A DNA stretch of 34,715 nucleotides from an uncultured Eubacteriales bacterium (GTDB taxonomy: Bacteria; Bacillota; Clostridia; Lachnospirales; Lachnospiraceae), in assembly GCA_949283695.1 (NCBI GenBank), contig CASDTX010000019.1, positions 1 through 34,715 of the forward strand, read 5' to 3'. The position numbers and the translations under genes are program-made. Each line of letters opens with the position of its first letter. The first letter of the stretch is position 1. Of this stretch, positions 22,187 through 29,826 are shown piece after piece. A model generated the notes under the pieces. The model saw only the letters and a program-made list of their open reading frames with translations, was not told the origin of the DNA and did not search any database.

Positions 22187-23575
22187 ATGAACAGAGGGCC
22201 GGGAGAGAAAGGGAACAGGAAAGATCAGCGCCGGATGATGGAAGAAACACCGGTGGGAAAGCTTCTCTGGAAGATGTCAGGGCCATCGGTCATCGGGGTG
22301 ATGGCATATAATCTATATCATGTTTTTGATACCGTATTCATCGCTCAGGGAGCAGGAACAAATGCGGTGGGCGGTGTTGCTGTATCGTTTCCGTTGTTTA
22401 TTTTCCTGTCGGCTGTCTCCTCAACACTTGGCAGCGGGGCCGCCTCCGTGATTTCGAGGGCCCTTGGGGAGGGAGACCGGGAGAAAGCGGCCCAAACAGC
22501 GGCAAACACATTTCTGGCATTCTATTCAGCCGCCGGATTGATCACGGTTCTCGGGCTTCTGTTTCTGGACGAACTTTTACTCCTGATGGGAGTGACGGAG
22601 GCCTTATTCCCCTATGCAAAAACATACACACAAATCATACTTCTGGGCGCAGTGACAAGCACAGGATTCTCGAACCTGATCCGCGCAGAAGGAAACAGCA
22701 GATACGCCATGTATATCTGGGTGATTCCGATGTGCACAAATATTGTGCTCGACTGCATTTTGATTTTCCTGTTAGATATGGGGGTACTGGGCGCTGCTGC
22801 AGGAACCGTTGCCGCTCAGACAGTCTCTATGGGGATGAGTATCTATTATTTCTACTTGTCCGGAAAGAGTGTACTTTCTATTAAGCTGCGTCATTTTATG
22901 CCTCAGTTCCGGCTCTTGAGAGAAGTGATCGGAATCGGGCTTCCATCCTTCCTGCAATTATCCGGACAGACCATTTCTCTGATCATCGTCAACCAGTTTC
23001 TGCGAAAATATGGCGGGGATCTGGCCATCAGTTCCTATGGAATCGTCAATAAGATCGTTGTGTTCTTCTTATTTCCTATCCAGGGACTCTGCCAGGGACT
23101 TCAGCCGGTGATCGGATATAACAAAGGGATCGGGAATAAAGAACGGACAAAAAAGGCGCTTCGCATCGCTTCTTGTGCCGCAGGCGTCTATGGTGGTACG
23201 GGATACCTGCTCTCGCTCGTGCTTGCTGAGAAGCTGGTACAGCTGTTTACTTCAGATATGCCGGCCGCAGAGATGGGAAGCCATATCCTGGTGATCGTGA
23301 ATGCATCTTTGCTGTTTCACGGAATCCAGAATATACAGGGGACCTATTTTCAGGCAGCCGGAAGGAAAGCAATTTCACTCCTGATCGTGCTCTGCGGGCA
23401 ATTATTCTGCTTTATTCCCTCTATTTTGATTTTGGGGAGTGCTTATGGTCTGGAAGGGATCTGGTACTCCTTTCCCGTGTCAGCGGCGGCTGCACTGGTG
23501 ATAACCAGCATGATAACGGCTGTGCAGATCAGGCGGGAAGATGATTCTTTCTGCCGCTTTCACCTCAACGAATAA
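22187..23575 (+). CDS. MATE-family multidrug/Na+ exporter
   Basis: A 462-aa membrane protein with the twelve-helix layout of the multi-antimicrobial extrusion family. Recognisable segments include LYHVFDTVFIAQGAG in the first helix pair, GSGAASVISRALGEGDREKA, and the second-half equivalent PIQGLCQGLQPVIGYNKG-like stretch. It belongs to the DinF/NorM-like branch common in Clostridia and exports cationic compounds using a Na+ or H+ gradient. ATG 22187 follows GGAGGCTGAGG; the earlier in-frame codons overlap the kinase gene. It is co-transcribed with the kinase and ended by a strong terminator. Confidence 0.92.
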   Translation: MNRGPGEKGNRKDQRRMMEETPVGKLLWKMSGPSVIGVMAYNLYHVFDTVFIAQGAGTNAVGGVAVSFPLFIFLSAVSSTLGSGAASVISRALGEGDREKAAQTAANTFLAFYSAAGLITVLGLLFLDELLLLMGVTEALFPYAKTYTQIILLGAVTSTGFSNLIRAEGNSRYAMYIWVIPMCTNIVLDCILIFLLDMGVLGAAAGTVAAQTVSMGMSIYYFYLSGKSVLSIKLRHFMPQFRLLREVIGIGLPSFLQLSGQTISLIIVNQFLRKYGGDLAISSYGIVNKIVVFFLFPIQGLCQGLQPVIGYNKGIGNKERTKKALRIASCAAGVYGGTGYLLSLVLAEKLVQLFTSDMPAAEMGSHILVIVNASLLFHGIQNIQGTYFQAAGRKAISLLIVLCGQLFCFIPSILILGSAYGLEGIWYSFPVSAAAALVITSMITAVQIRREDDSFCRFHLNE

Positions 23576-23617
23576 AGGCACCGCCGAAGCGATACCATCC
23601 TCCGTGTCCATAATTTG

Positions 23618-23661
23618 ACAAGCGAGCCACACAGAATTCTCCATGCAGCTCGCTTGTTTTT
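23618..23661 (+). terminator. Terminator between the MATE gene and the galactitol operon
   Basis: ACAAGCGAGC (23618-23627) pairs with GCTCGCTTGT (23648-23657), followed by TTTT. It ends the MATE transcript. The same stem may also end the convergent galactitol operon, though the minus-strand side lacks a clear T-tract. Confidence 0.8.
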
Positions 23662-23675
23662 CTGAATCTTTCTTC

Positions 23676-24560
23676 CTAATATACGGTAATCGTATAGGCG
23701 TATTTTCTGATTTCGCCGGCCCCTGCGGACTGTACGTTTCTTTTTTCTTCGAATACATCGCCTTCATCGCTGCATGTGGACAGCCCTGTCCAGGGTTCCA
23801 ATGCCACGAACGGTCCGCTGTTTGCGCTGGACCATAGGATCAGATATGGGAATCCGTCGAATGTAAGCTCTACTCCCCGGTCATGTCTGCCGCTGCACAG
23901 CCGCACCCTGCGTGACTTCAGGCTGTCCAGGATCACTGCGTCTTTCTCGAAGAGGGTATGGCTCAGCGGAAGGCTGCGCTGCCCGCTTAAGAACTCGGTC
24001 CTGTGCTCCATGTCGATCAGTCCGGTCTCTGTAACCGGCCGGGGCACAGTGCACGTTTCCTCCTGTTCGAACTCAATCCGGTAATCCTGGTACTCTTCGT
24101 CCTGGAAGAGGGGACAGTTGAATCCCGGATGCCCGCCGATGAAATAAGGCATCTCTTCCTCTCCTGTATTTTCTACAAGATACTCTGTCACGATCCGGTT
24201 TTCTTCCAGCCTGTATAAGATTCCCAGGCGGAAATGGTATGGGAACATTTGATAAGTTTCTTCATCGCTCTCGATCGTAAACAGGATGCTGTCCTCTGTC
24301 TGTTCTCTGCATTCGAACTCACGCTTTCTCACGATCCCGTGCCGGGGCATATGCAGTTCTTTCCCGCCGGCAGTCCGGGCCCGGTCATCCCGGATACTCC
24401 CGCAGATGGGGAAGAGCACCGGAGCCTGCCCGCTCCAGTACTGCTTCTCTCCCTGCCAGAGATATTCCAGCCCGTCTTCCCTGGTCTGTATCGAATGAAG
24501 TGCGCCGCCCAGCGTCTGAAATGTAACTGACAGGACATGATTTTCCAGTTTGTACTCCAT
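23676..24560 (-). CDS. Aldose 1-epimerase family protein (LacX-like)
   Basis: A 294-aa galactose-mutarotase-like protein. It carries VLFPICGSIRDD, MPRHGIVRKREF, FIGGHPGFNCPL (active-site His) and VALEPWTGLSTCSDEG, matching the LacX-type branch rather than classic GalM. Relatives are often found with tagatose-6-phosphate genes and may interconvert anomers of a sugar or sugar phosphate. It is the last gene of the galactitol operon, 17 nt after the aldolase. Whether it is needed for galactitol use is unclear. Confidence 0.82.
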   Translation of the reverse strand: MEYKLENHVLSVTFQTLGGALHSIQTREDGLEYLWQGEKQYWSGQAPVLFPICGSIRDDRARTAGGKELHMPRHGIVRKREFECREQTEDSILFTIESDEETYQMFPYHFRLGILYRLEENRIVTEYLVENTGEEEMPYFIGGHPGFNCPLFQDEEYQDYRIEFEQEETCTVPRPVTETGLIDMEHRTEFLSGQRSLPLSHTLFEKDAVILDSLKSRRVRLCSGRHDRGVELTFDGFPYLILWSSANSGPFVALEPWTGLSTCSDEGDVFEEKRNVQSAGAGEIRKYAYTITVY

Positions 24561-24577
24561 TCCTTTCCCTCCTGTTC

Positions 24578-25429
24578 TCAGGCCCGGCCCTGGCTGCCGC
24601 AGACGCGGATCTTATCCATCACGTACTGCTTCACTTCTTCGCGTCCCCGGCCATTGTACTTCTTCGGATCAAAAGCCTCTGGATTCTCACCCAGGAATCC
24701 TTTCACCCCTTTGGAGAACGCAATCCGCAAGTCTGTGGCATAGTTTACCTTGCAGATTCCTCTTCGGATACACTCTCTGACTGCGTCGTCCGGCACGCCA
24801 GAAGTTCCGTGGAGCACGAGGGGGATGGATACGACCTTGCGGATCTCGCTTAAGCGCTCCACATCCAGCTTCGGGGTTCCTTTATAAACACCGTGTGCTG
24901 TCCCGATGGCCACTGCCAGGGAGTCCACGCCGGTCTCTTCCACGAAGAGCTTCGCCTGCTCCGGATCTGTGTACGGGTTCCCGTCTCCTCCGTCCAGGTC
25001 ATCTTCTTTGCCCCCTACTTTGCCCAGCTCCGCCTCTACCGGAACGTTTGACGGATGGCATGCCTGCGCAACCGCACGGCTGACTGCCACATTTTCTTCG
25101 AATGTTCCGTGAGAGCCGTCGATCATGATCGACGTATATCCTGCCCGGAGTGCCTGCATCGCCAGCTCAAAGCTGCTGCCATGATCCAGGTGCATCACCA
25201 CCGGAACGCTGGCCTTCTCCGCGGCTGCTTTTACATTGGCATAGAAATATTCCAGTCCTGCGTATTTTACTGTGGACGGCGTTGTCTGCATGATCACCGG
25301 CGACTTCAGTTCTTCTGCCGCGGCGACGACCGCCTGCACCATCTCCATATTCTCTACATTGAATGCGCCTACCGCATATCCGCCCGCCTGAGCATCCAAT
25401 AATAACTGTTTTGTTGTAACTAATGGCAT
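24578..25429 (-). CDS. gatY: Class II tagatose-1,6-bisphosphate (ketose-bisphosphate) aldolase
   Basis: A 283-aa zinc-dependent aldolase that cleaves tagatose-1,6-bisphosphate to dihydroxyacetone phosphate and glyceraldehyde-3-phosphate. Metal and catalytic segments are visible: MHLDHGSS, MIDGSHGTFEEN, VEAELGKVGG, IGTAHGVYKG, LHGTSGVPDD and a terminal NYATDLRIAF. The context (galactitol PTS, GatD, kinase) favours tagatose over fructose bisphosphate, but sequence alone cannot separate the two. Its start lies 10 nt inside the kinase gene behind GAGGAGG, so translation is coupled. No separate GatZ chaperone-like subunit is present. Confidence 0.85.
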   Translation of the reverse strand: MPLVTTKQLLLDAQAGGYAVGAFNVENMEMVQAVVAAAEELKSPVIMQTTPSTVKYAGLEYFYANVKAAAEKASVPVVMHLDHGSSFELAMQALRAGYTSIMIDGSHGTFEENVAVSRAVAQACHPSNVPVEAELGKVGGKEDDLDGGDGNPYTDPEQAKLFVEETGVDSLAVAIGTAHGVYKGTPKLDVERLSEIRKVVSIPLVLHGTSGVPDDAVRECIRRGICKVNYATDLRIAFSKGVKGFLGENPEAFDPKKYNGRGREEVKQYVMDKIRVCGSQGRA

Positions 25430-26361
25430 ACTGATACCTCCTCAATCGTTACCTTCCCCATGATCTCTTTCTGCAGCGCCGGGTCGAAGTCTCCTGTATT
25501 CGGGGACATAGCCGCCGCAGTCGCAGTCGCTACCGCATACTTCAGTGCTTCCTTCGGAGCCGCATCTCTGCTCAGCGCGGCCGCAAACGCACCTACCATA
25601 GAATCTCCGCATCCCACTGTATTCACTGCCTCTGTTTTCGGCGGTCTTGCATGATAAGCCCCTTCTTCACAGATCAGGAGCGCGCCGTCCTTCCCCAGAG
25701 AGATGACCACATATGGAATCTGCATCTCCGCGATCTTCTTCGCACAGTTGATCACATCCGCCTCTGATTCAATCTTTGTGTCAAAGAGCATCTCGATCTC
25801 GTCCCGGTTCGGCTTTACCATCGTCGGCTGTGCTTCCAGCCCGTTTTTCAGGAGGGAGCCGCTTGTATCCAGGATCACTTTCTTGCCCATACTCTTTGCC
25901 TGTCGGATCAGCTTCTGATAGATCTCCGGAGACACTCCCCGGGGAACGCTTCCGGAGATCGTGATCACACTGCTGTCCTCGATAATATCGCCGAAGGCTG
26001 CCAGAAACGCATCCTCTTCCTCCTGTGCGACCTGGCTTCCCGGCTCCAGATATTCTGTAGAACCGTATCCGGGATCCAGTATATTAATGCAGCTTCTCGT
26101 CTCTCCCTGCATCCTTACGAACCGGTGGGGGATCTCATCCTGATCCAGCAGGGATTCCAGATAGGCTCCGTTAAAGCCTCCCGCGAACCCGGTTGCCTGA
26201 ACTTCTTCCCCGCACAGCTTTACAATGCGGGCAACGTTGAGACCTTTGCCCCCGGCACTGTTCCTGCACTGTGCCACACGCATCACTGTGCCGTTCTTGA
26301 TCTCCCGGTCCATGTGATATGCTTTGTCAATCGATGTATTTAATGTCACTGTCGTAATCAT
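25420..26361 (-). CDS. PfkB-family hexose-phosphate kinase (tagatose-6-phosphate kinase type)
   Basis: A 313-aa kinase of the ribokinase/PfkB family, LacC/FruK branch. GGKGLNVARIVKLCG near residue 38 and the C-terminal TVGCGDSMVGAFAAAL (anion hole and catalytic Asp; GCGDS replaces the usual GAGDS) are diagnostic. In this operon it should phosphorylate tagatose-6-phosphate at C1 before the aldolase. A fructose-1-phosphate kinase role is the main alternative. It sits 15 nt after gatD. Confidence 0.87.
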   Translation of the reverse strand: MITTVTLNTSIDKAYHMDREIKNGTVMRVAQCRNSAGGKGLNVARIVKLCGEEVQATGFAGGFNGAYLESLLDQDEIPHRFVRMQGETRSCINILDPGYGSTEYLEPGSQVAQEEEDAFLAAFGDIIEDSSVITISGSVPRGVSPEIYQKLIRQAKSMGKKVILDTSGSLLKNGLEAQPTMVKPNRDEIEMLFDTKIESEADVINCAKKIAEMQIPYVVISLGKDGALLICEEGAYHARPPKTEAVNTVGCGDSMVGAFAAALSRDAAPKEALKYAVATATAAAMSPNTGDFDPALQKEIMGKVTIEEVSVCH

Positions 26362-26376
26362 CTTACCATCTCCTTC

Positions 26377-27426
26377 TCACGCCTCGCTGTCGATCAGGAT
26401 CTTTCCTTTGACCGCGCCGGGCGTCTGATACATCGCAAATGCATCTGCAATCTTGCTCAATGGCATCTTCTTGAAAATGAACGAAGAATCAAACTTCAGC
26501 TCTCCGGTCTGGAAATAATACGCAGTCAGTTTCCATTCCTCGCCCGGGAACGGCGCGCTATAGGACATCCAGGAACCGGTCAGGGTGAATTCCTTGCGGT
26601 TCATATTCTCCCACTCCTTCACGGTGAAGGAGAGTTCTTTCGTCGGTGTGCCTACGAAGCAGACATGTGCTTTATTGGCAGCGAGCTCGAATGCCATCTT
26701 CATGGTCACTGTATTTCCTGCCGTCTCGAATACATAGTCAAATCCTCGTCCCTCTGTCAGCTCCAGCGCCCGGTCCATGAAGCCTTCCTCCAGGGTATTG
26801 ACCCCGGCGGTCGCTCCCAGCCGCTTTCCAAGTTCCAGACGCTCATCTGCGATATCGAATACCACGGTCTTCGCCGCTCCGAAAATCCTTGCCCACTGCA
26901 TGACAAACATACCGATGGTTCCTCCGCCTAAGACGGCGACCGTTTTCCCGCCTTCATAAGGCACTCGTTTCAGACCGTGGAGCGCCACAGTCGCCGGCTC
27001 GAAGAATGCACCCTGCTCGAAGGAGACCTCCTCAGCGAACGGCACCGCGTTTCTCTCCGGTACCACCACATACTCCGCAAAGCTTCCGAACTCTCTGGAT
27101 CCGATGAAGCTGTAATGCCTGCACAGGGAATAGTTCCCTTTCTGACAATCCTCACACTCCATACAGGGGACAAGGGGGACTCCGGATACCCGATCGCCGG
27201 GTTTCACTAAGGTCACGCCTTCTCCTGTCTCTTCCACAACGCCTGAGAACTCATGTCCCAGGACATTGGGGAAGTAATGGCAGGCATCTCCGTTCACTCT
27301 CGGCACATCTGAGCCGCAGATCCCTGTATATTTCACTTTGATCAGTACCTGTCCCTTTCCCGGGATCGGTTTCTCGATATCCTCATAGCGGATATCCTCT
27401 CTTGCATGCACAACTCCTGCTTTCAT
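26377..27426 (-). CDS. gatD: Galactitol-1-phosphate 5-dehydrogenase
   Basis: A 349-aa zinc-dependent medium-chain dehydrogenase that oxidises galactitol-1-phosphate to tagatose-6-phosphate with NAD+. The catalytic zinc region is GICGSDVPRV and LGHEFSGVVEE. The structural zinc site is CMECEDCQKGNYSLC, with four Cys. The nucleotide fold is AVLGGGTIGMFVMQWA. It lies between the EIIC gene and the kinase, as in other gat operons. Sorbitol-phosphate dehydrogenase is the alternative, but the GatC-type EIIC supports galactitol. Confidence 0.88.
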   Translation of the reverse strand: MKAGVVHAREDIRYEDIEKPIPGKGQVLIKVKYTGICGSDVPRVNGDACHYFPNVLGHEFSGVVEETGEGVTLVKPGDRVSGVPLVPCMECEDCQKGNYSLCRHYSFIGSREFGSFAEYVVVPERNAVPFAEEVSFEQGAFFEPATVALHGLKRVPYEGGKTVAVLGGGTIGMFVMQWARIFGAAKTVVFDIADERLELGKRLGATAGVNTLEEGFMDRALELTEGRGFDYVFETAGNTVTMKMAFELAANKAHVCFVGTPTKELSFTVKEWENMNRKEFTLTGSWMSYSAPFPGEEWKLTAYYFQTGELKFDSSFIFKKMPLSKIADAFAMYQTPGAVKGKILIDSEA

Positions 27427-27492
27427 ATATCCTCCAATCTGCCGCCGTCACGCGGCGTCCTGCCTGTTTTCTTCTGATTCTTCTTACGATTC

Positions 27493-28857
27493 TTACTCAT
27501 CCTCTTCTGCCGCAAGCGCCGCTGCTCTCTTCTTGGAGCACCGCAATGCGAACAGGATGCAGACGATATAGATCGCCGCGATTACTGCTGCGCCCGCCAG
27601 GTTCTCTCTCGTAAACAGCTGTGTGAACACGTAGGTGATCGGACATCCGCCCTGATCCAGAGCTGCCATCGCGCTGGTGCCGTCTGTAGAACCGGTCGCC
27701 TGTCCCAGAGCTGTCAGCCACGGGATCGTCTGGTTCGCGATCCAGATCGTCATGAACATGATGGCGCTGCCGGAGAACAGTGTACGGAAGAGATTTCCTT
27801 TATGTACTGCCACAGCGATTGCGATGAAGAAGCTGATCGTCGCCAGATCGCCGAACGGAAGGATCCGGTTGCCCGGTACGATCACTGCGATCAGAAGGGT
27901 CAGCGGGATAAAGATCAGACCTGCTGTCACAACCTGGGAATCTCCCAGAAGGATCGCCGGGTCAAGTCCGATATAGAACTCTGAGCTTCCGAACTTATTG
28001 GTCAGGAGTTCTTTTGCCCGCTCGGAAAGCGGAAGAAGTCCGTCCATAATACATTTTACAATCTTCGGCATGAGAACCATAACTGCTGACATCTTCACGC
28101 CCAACGGCAGCGCTTCCTGCGGCCCATAGCCTGCCAGGAATCCGACAACTGTTCCAAGAATACCGCCGATTACGATCGGTTCTGCCAGCACGCCCACCTT
28201 CTCCTGAAGGGAATCCGCGCTGATATCAATCTTGCGCACGCCCGGGATCTTATCGATGACTGCATCAATCACACATGCCACAGGTCCCATGTACGCCGCT
28301 GTCCCGTGAGGAACGGTCAGGCCGTCCAGCTCAAAGTAGTCTTCCATCAGAGGCGCCCACAGATCACCCAGTTTATAGGAGATCGCCGCGTGTACCACGA
28401 TTCCGAGAATTCCGATCCAGAAGCTGCCTGTCACGGTATAAGCGATCGCTCCTGTAAATGTCATATGCCAGATATTCCAGATATCGATGTTGACGGTCTT
28501 CGTCAGCTTCAGAAGAAGCATCACGATATTGACAAGTATTGCAACCGGTATCGCCACTGTCGCAATGTTCGATGCCCATGTCATCGGCGACGCTCCCGGC
28601 CAGCCGATATCCACAACGCTTAATGACAGTCCGAATCGCTCTGACATTGCCTGCGCCGCAGGCCCCAGCTGGCTGTTCATCATATTTACGATCAGGTCAA
28701 GTCCTACAAATCCAACGCCGACCATAAGTCCGGACCGGATCGCCTTTCCTACTTTCACTCCAACACAGATACTGATGATGGCGATTACGATTGGGAGCAT
28801 AACGGAAGCTCCCATATCGATAATATACTGAATCCCATCCGATATTGCCTGTAACAT
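27493..28857 (-). CDS. gatC: PTS galactitol-type transporter subunit EIIC
   Basis: A 454-aa permease of the galactitol (Gat) PTS family, which moves the sugar alcohol across the membrane while EIIB phosphorylates it. It has about ten hydrophobic helices with VMLPIVIAIISICVGVKVGK, GVGFVGLDLIVNMM, DIGWPGASPMTWAS and YIGLDPAILLGDSQV typical of GatC. ATG 28857 follows GGGAGG; a further upstream reading overlaps the intergenic region after gatB and lacks a site. It ends in a short charged cytoplasmic tail. Confidence 0.92.
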   Translation of the reverse strand: MLQAISDGIQYIIDMGASVMLPIVIAIISICVGVKVGKAIRSGLMVGVGFVGLDLIVNMMNSQLGPAAQAMSERFGLSLSVVDIGWPGASPMTWASNIATVAIPVAILVNIVMLLLKLTKTVNIDIWNIWHMTFTGAIAYTVTGSFWIGILGIVVHAAISYKLGDLWAPLMEDYFELDGLTVPHGTAAYMGPVACVIDAVIDKIPGVRKIDISADSLQEKVGVLAEPIVIGGILGTVVGFLAGYGPQEALPLGVKMSAVMVLMPKIVKCIMDGLLPLSERAKELLTNKFGSSEFYIGLDPAILLGDSQVVTAGLIFIPLTLLIAVIVPGNRILPFGDLATISFFIAIAVAVHKGNLFRTLFSGSAIMFMTIWIANQTIPWLTALGQATGSTDGTSAMAALDQGGCPITYVFTQLFTRENLAGAAVIAAIYIVCILFALRCSKKRAAALAAEEDE

Positions 28858-28905
28858 TCTTATACCTCCCTGTCTCTCTCTAAAGGCTGCTCGATGAATC
28901 AAGGA

Positions 28906-29187
28906 TTATCCCTGAAGTACTTTCAGGATCGCCGCCTCTGTCTTATCTACGCCTACGCCTGAGATGAACGGCATGCCTGTGATCAGCGGGATACCGTAGT
29001 CTCTCTTCACCTTTGAAGTCGTTACGATCAGGTCTGTTCCGGACAGATTCGACGCGATCTCGGAGATTCTTACCTGACAGATCTCTACGTCGATTCCGTT
29101 CTTTTTGCACAATTCAACCACTTTGTTTGCTGCTATTGTTGATGTTGCCACTGCTCCGCCGCATGCTACGATTACTTTCTTTTTCAT
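28906..29187 (-). CDS. gatB: PTS galactitol-type subunit EIIB
   Basis: A 93-aa phosphocarrier. The phospho-cysteine is Cys9 in VIVACGGAVATST, the P-loop of Gat/lactose-type EIIB proteins. It receives phosphate from EIIA and passes it to galactitol in EIIC. The start overlaps the gatA stop as ATGA. Confidence 0.93.
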   Translation of the reverse strand: MKKKVIVACGGAVATSTIAANKVVELCKKNGIDVEICQVRISEIASNLSGTDLIVTTSKVKRDYGIPLITGMPFISGVGVDKTEAAILKVLQG

Positions 29188-29651
29188 AATGAATTCTCCT
29201 TCTCTTTAATGATTTCAATGATTTTCTCTGCTTCTTTTGCTTCCATGAGCTGCTTTAAAACTTCTTTGTCCTGAATGATCTCAACGATCCTCTGAAGCTG
29301 ATCAATATGTGCTGTGGGATTGACCACAGCCAGCATGAACACCAGGCTCACGCCCACCGTCTCATCGTCTGTCCCCATCTGTACGAATGTAACCGGGTGG
29401 TCCAGAACTGCGATCGCAGTTCCCACCTTATTCACATGGCTTACATCCGTGTGGGGGATTGCCACACCGACTCCGTCTACATCGAGACCTGTCGGGAAAT
29501 CCTTCTCCCTTGTGATCAGGGCCTCCGGATACGTCTCCTTTGTATATCCGTGACGGACGAGCAGGCCGCCAAGGCCTTTCATCACATCGTCCGAAGACTC
29601 TGCTTTCATTCCTGTCACAATCAGGGATCTGTCCAATTCTTCCCAAATCAT
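29184..29651 (-). CDS. gatA: PTS galactitol-type subunit EIIA
   Basis: A 155-aa EIIA of the fructose/mannitol superfamily, with the phosphoryl-accepting His67 in VAIPHTD. It takes phosphate from HPr and hands it to GatB. The start is ATG 29651 behind AAGGAGGAAA. First structural gene of the operon, 175 nt after gatR, with its own promoter candidate. Confidence 0.93.
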   Translation of the reverse strand: MIWEELDRSLIVTGMKAESSDDVMKGLGGLLVRHGYTKETYPEALITREKDFPTGLDVDGVGVAIPHTDVSHVNKVGTAIAVLDHPVTFVQMGTDDETVGVSLVFMLAVVNPTAHIDQLQRIVEIIQDKEVLKQLMEAKEAEKIIEIIKEKENSL

Positions 29652-29714
29652 TTCATTTCCTCCTTGCTGCTTTCGATCGTTTTTGCCGGCCGATCTTGTT
29701 TCTGATTAAAGGTT

Positions 29715-29765
29715 ATCATGATCATGCAGAAAAAAACAGTCAAAGGTCTTTCCTGTTTTTTTGCA
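29715..29765 (-). promoter_or_regulatory. gatA promoter candidate within a hairpin region
   Basis: TTGACT (29743-29738), a 17-nt spacer and CATGAT (29720-29715) on the minus strand. The -35 lies in the loop of an A/T-rich inverted repeat (TGCAGAAAAAAACAG, 29725-29739, with CTGTTTTTTTGCA, 29753-29765). The weak -10 suggests activation, plausibly by GatR, whose binding site could be this repeat. Confidence 0.4.
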
Positions 29766-29766
29766 G

Positions 29767-29820
29767 AAAAATAGGATGGTCGAATCCGTTTCCAAATTGT
29801 GTGAAAGGATTTGACCACCC
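29767..29820 (-). terminator. Terminator directly behind gatR
   Basis: On the minus strand GGGTGGTCAAATCC (29820-29807) pairs with GGATTCGACCATCC (29787-29774) at 13 of 14 positions, followed by TATTTTT. It starts 6 nt after the gatR stop. It implies that the structural genes are transcribed separately, or only partly by read-through. Confidence 0.78.
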
Positions 29821-29826
29821 TGTTTG

